Below are positions 61,575-64,000 of a stretch of 64,000 nucleotides of DNA, in pieces. The translations under genes were made by a program, and so were the position numbers. The notes beneath the pieces were generated by a model. It was given only the letters and a program-made list of their open reading frames with translations, ran no database searches and was not told where the DNA came from. The DNA lies in contig CACPOD010000001.1 in assembly GCA_902635515.1 (NCBI GenBank), positions 101,307-165,306 of the forward strand. The letters run 5' to 3'. The DNA is from an uncultured Pelagibacteraceae bacterium (GTDB lineage: Bacteria; Pseudomonadota; Alphaproteobacteria; Pelagibacterales; Pelagibacteraceae). The first letter of the stretch is position 1; each line of letters begins with the position of its first letter.

Positions 61575-63652
61575 TATCCCGCTACCTTTTTAGTTACTTC
61601 GTCTTGAACGTTTTGAGGAACTTTAGAATAATGATCAAAGAACATTGAATATTGCGCTCTTCCTTGTGACATTGATCTAAGATTATTGATATAACCAAAC
61701 ATATTGGCTAGAGGAACCATCGCTGTAATCACAGTTGCATTTCCTCTCTGTTCTTGAGTGCTAATTTGCCCTCTTCTACTGTTTAAATCACCTATAACAT
61801 CTCCCATATAGTCCTCAGGAGTAACGACTTCTACTCTCATAATTGGTTCTAGAAGTTTTAATCCACCTTGAGTACAGGCTTCTTTAAAACATGCTCTACT
61901 TGCAAGTTCAAAAGCTAAAACGCTTGAGTCAACGTCGTGATGTAAACCATCAACAATAGTTACTTTATAATCAATCATTGGGAAACCTGCCAAAATTCCA
62001 CTATCAGACACAGTTTCAATACCTTTTTCAACACCAGGAATGAATTCTTTTGGAATAGCTCCACCCTTAATGGCACTTTCAACTTCTCTTCCTTTTCCTG
62101 GTTCTTGAGGTTCAACAAATAATTTAACCTTAGCAAACTGGCCAGCACCACCACTTTGTTTTTTATGTATGTATTCATACTCAGCAGATTTTTCTATAGT
62201 TTCTCTGTAAGCAACTTGTGGAGCACCTACGTTTGCCTCAACTTTAAATTCCCTTTTCATTCGATCAACAATAATATCTAAGTGAAGTTCACCCATACCT
62301 TTAATGATTGTTTGACCCGACTCTTCATCTGAAGAAACTCTAAAGGATGGATCCTCTTTAGCTAATCTTGCTAATGCTTCACCCATTTTTTCTTGGTCGC
62401 CTTTTGTTTTTGGCTCTACAGCAATTTCAATTACTGGGTCTGGGAATTCCATTGGCTCTAATAAAACTGGATTTTCTTTGTCACACAAAGTGTGACCAGT
62501 CATAGTATTTTTTAATCCTGCTAGTGAAACAATATCACCTGCGTTAGCTTCTTTAATATCTTCTCTTGAATTAGCATGCATTAAAAGCATACGACCAACT
62601 CTTTCTTCCTTATCAGATGAAGAGTTGTATACGGCAGTTCCAGACTTAATTGTACCAGAATAAATTCTAACGAATGTTAAAGAACCTACAAAAGGATCGT
62701 TTGCAACTTTAAATGCTAAACCTGAAAAAGAAGAACCATCATCAAATTTCATTTCTATCTCATCTTCTGATCCAACTTTTGTTCCTTTAATTGAACCAAT
62801 GTCAACTGGACTTGGCAAGTAGTTCACAACTGCATCTAGTAAAGGCTGAACACCTTTATTTTTAAAGGCAGATCCAGTTAAAACAGGAACAAAACTAAAA
62901 TCCAAAGTTCCTTTTCTTATGCATTTAACCAAATCTTCTTCCTTAATTTCTTCTCCATTTAAGTAAGACTCCATTAACTTTTCATCTTGTTCTACAGCAG
63001 TTTCGATTAATTCCGTTCTGTACTTTTCAACTATTTCTTTAAGATCATCAGGAATATCTTTGTATTCCCATTCTGCACCTAAGGCCTCATTTTTCCAAAC
63101 TTGAGCTTTCATTTTAACTAAATCAACAACTCCAGTTAGAGAAGCTTCAATTCCAATAGGAACTTGTAATACTAATGGCTTAGCACCCAATCTATCTCTA
63201 ATCATGTCTACACATCTAAAGAAATCAGCACCAGTTCTATCAAGTTTATTTACAAAGCAAATTCTTGGAACTTTGTATTTATCTGCTTGTCTCCATACTG
63301 TTTCTGATTGTGGTTCTACACCTGCTACACCATCAAAAACAGCTACTGCACCATCTAAAACTTTTAAAGATCTCTCTACTTCAATAGTAAAGTCTACGTG
63401 TCCCGGAGTATCTATGATGTTAACTCTGTGATCATTCCAAAAACAAGTAGTTGCTGCAGAAGTAATTGTGATACCTCTCTCTTGTTCTTGTTCCATCCAA
63501 TCCATGGTTGCTGCACCATCGTGGACTTCACCAATTTTATGACTTTTACCTGTGTAATATAAAATTCTTTCTGTAGTAGTTGTTTTACCAGCATCTATAT
63601 GGGCCATGATACCAATATTTCTATATTTATCTAATGAATGAGTTCTAGCCAT
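61574..63652 (-). CDS. fusA: Elongation factor G
   Basis: '[58 protein letters not shown]'. Confidence 0.99.
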   Translation of the reverse strand: MARTHSLDKYRNIGIMAHIDAGKTTTTERILYYTGKSHKIGEVHDGAATMDWMEQEQERGITITSAATTCFWNDHRVNIIDTPGHVDFTIEVERSLKVLDGAVAVFDGVAGVEPQSETVWRQADKYKVPRICFVNKLDRTGADFFRCVDMIRDRLGAKPLVLQVPIGIEASLTGVVDLVKMKAQVWKNEALGAEWEYKDIPDDLKEIVEKYRTELIETAVEQDEKLMESYLNGEEIKEEDLVKCIRKGTLDFSFVPVLTGSAFKNKGVQPLLDAVVNYLPSPVDIGSIKGTKVGSEDEIEMKFDDGSSFSGLAFKVANDPFVGSLTFVRIYSGTIKSGTAVYNSSSDKEERVGRMLLMHANSREDIKEANAGDIVSLAGLKNTMTGHTLCDKENPVLLEPMEFPDPVIEIAVEPKTKGDQEKMGEALARLAKEDPSFRVSSDEESGQTIIKGMGELHLDIIVDRMKREFKVEANVGAPQVAYRETIEKSAEYEYIHKKQSGGAGQFAKVKLFVEPQEPGKGREVESAIKGGAIPKEFIPGVEKGIETVSDSGILAGFPMIDYKVTIVDGLHHDVDSSVLAFELASRACFKEACTQGGLKLLEPIMRVEVVTPEDYMGDVIGDLNSRRGQISTQEQRGNATVITAMVPLANMFGYINNLRSMSQGRAQYSMFFDHYSKVPQNVQDEVTKKVAG

Positions 63653-63658
63653 ATCTTA

Positions 63659-64000
63659 TTACCACCTAAAATGAGCAAATGCCTTGTTAGACTCTGCCAT
63701 TTTATGTACATCCTCTCTTTTTTTAACAGCAGCTCCTTTTTTTTCATAAGCATCATAAAGCTCATTAAAAATTTTATCTGCCATGTGTTTATCTTTTCTT
63801 TTTCTTGCTGACTCAACTAACCATCTGATAGCTAAAGCTTGTGCTCTTTTACTTTTTACTTCAACAGGAACTTGATAAGTTGCACCACCTACTCTTCTAG
63901 ATCTAACTTCTACTGTTGGTTTGATATTGTTAATTGCTTCATTGAAAATATTAATCGGTTCATCTTTCGTTTTTGTTTTAATTTTATCGATAGCGTCATA
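63659..64000 (-). CDS. rpsG: 30S ribosomal protein S7, N-terminal part cut by window edge
   Basis: My translation ends '...[77 protein letters not shown]' with TAA at 63661-63659. Confidence 0.97.
   Translation of the reverse strand, partial: YDAIDKIKTKTKDEPINIFNEAINNIKPTVEVRSRRVGGATYQVPVEVKSKRAQALAIRWLVESARKRKDKHMADKIFNELYDAYEKKGAAVKKREDVHKMAESNKAFAHFRW

Noticed and set aside
61975-62178. Short minus-strand ORFs inside fusA (61975-62178, 63412-63594) and at 63631-63816
   Set aside because: Alternative frames of fusA and rpsG; the correct frames encode full EF-G and S7.
1-64000. CRISPR array, prophage, transposase, toxin-antitoxin or biosynthetic cluster
   Set aside because: Looked for repeated spacers, integrase/transposase motifs and accessory gene blocks; none visible. 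The window is almost entirely housekeeping genes.

Overview
An AT-rich 64 kb bacterial chromosome segment with very tight gene packing. Gene content and order (sarcosine oxidase soxBDAG, H+-pyrophosphatase next to thiL-nusB-rib, a streamlined ribosomal operon) look like an alphaproteobacterium of the SAR11/Pelagibacter type; this assignment is an inference from recognised protein families, not a search. I assign about 80 protein genes plus one tRNA-Ser(GCU). Main blocks are: ihfA(partial)-plsX-rpmF-CBP3 chaperone; bamE; hppA; thiL-nusB-ribH-ribB-ribE-ribD-nrdR-glyA-rpiB and a 2OG-oxygenase-like gene; hemB; recO-rnc-lepB-acpS-pdxJ-pyrE-rsh-folK-smpB-dapA; slt; TPR/glycosyltransferase-like; soxBDAG; SNase/MATE/trhO/O-MTase/gatBAC; ruvX-pyrB-pyrC'-plsY-topA; ugd-galU; panC; mgtE; lipB; rluC; and the rpsG-fusA-S10-spc-adk-alpha ribosomal supercluster. 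I found no CRISPR array, prophage, transposon or defence island, and no clearly undescribed multi-gene system. The best second-look items are: an Rsh (RelA/SpoT) protein that seems to lack the region between TGS and ACT; all seven convergent junctions abutting or overlapping with no room for a terminator; a dihydroorotase homologue and a GTP cyclohydrolase II domain that have lost metal ligands; genes missing from conserved neighbourhoods (fabH, era, rpmD, tuf); an orphan 2OG-oxygenase-like protein; and a small secreted Lys-rich protein embedded between topA and a RidA gene.
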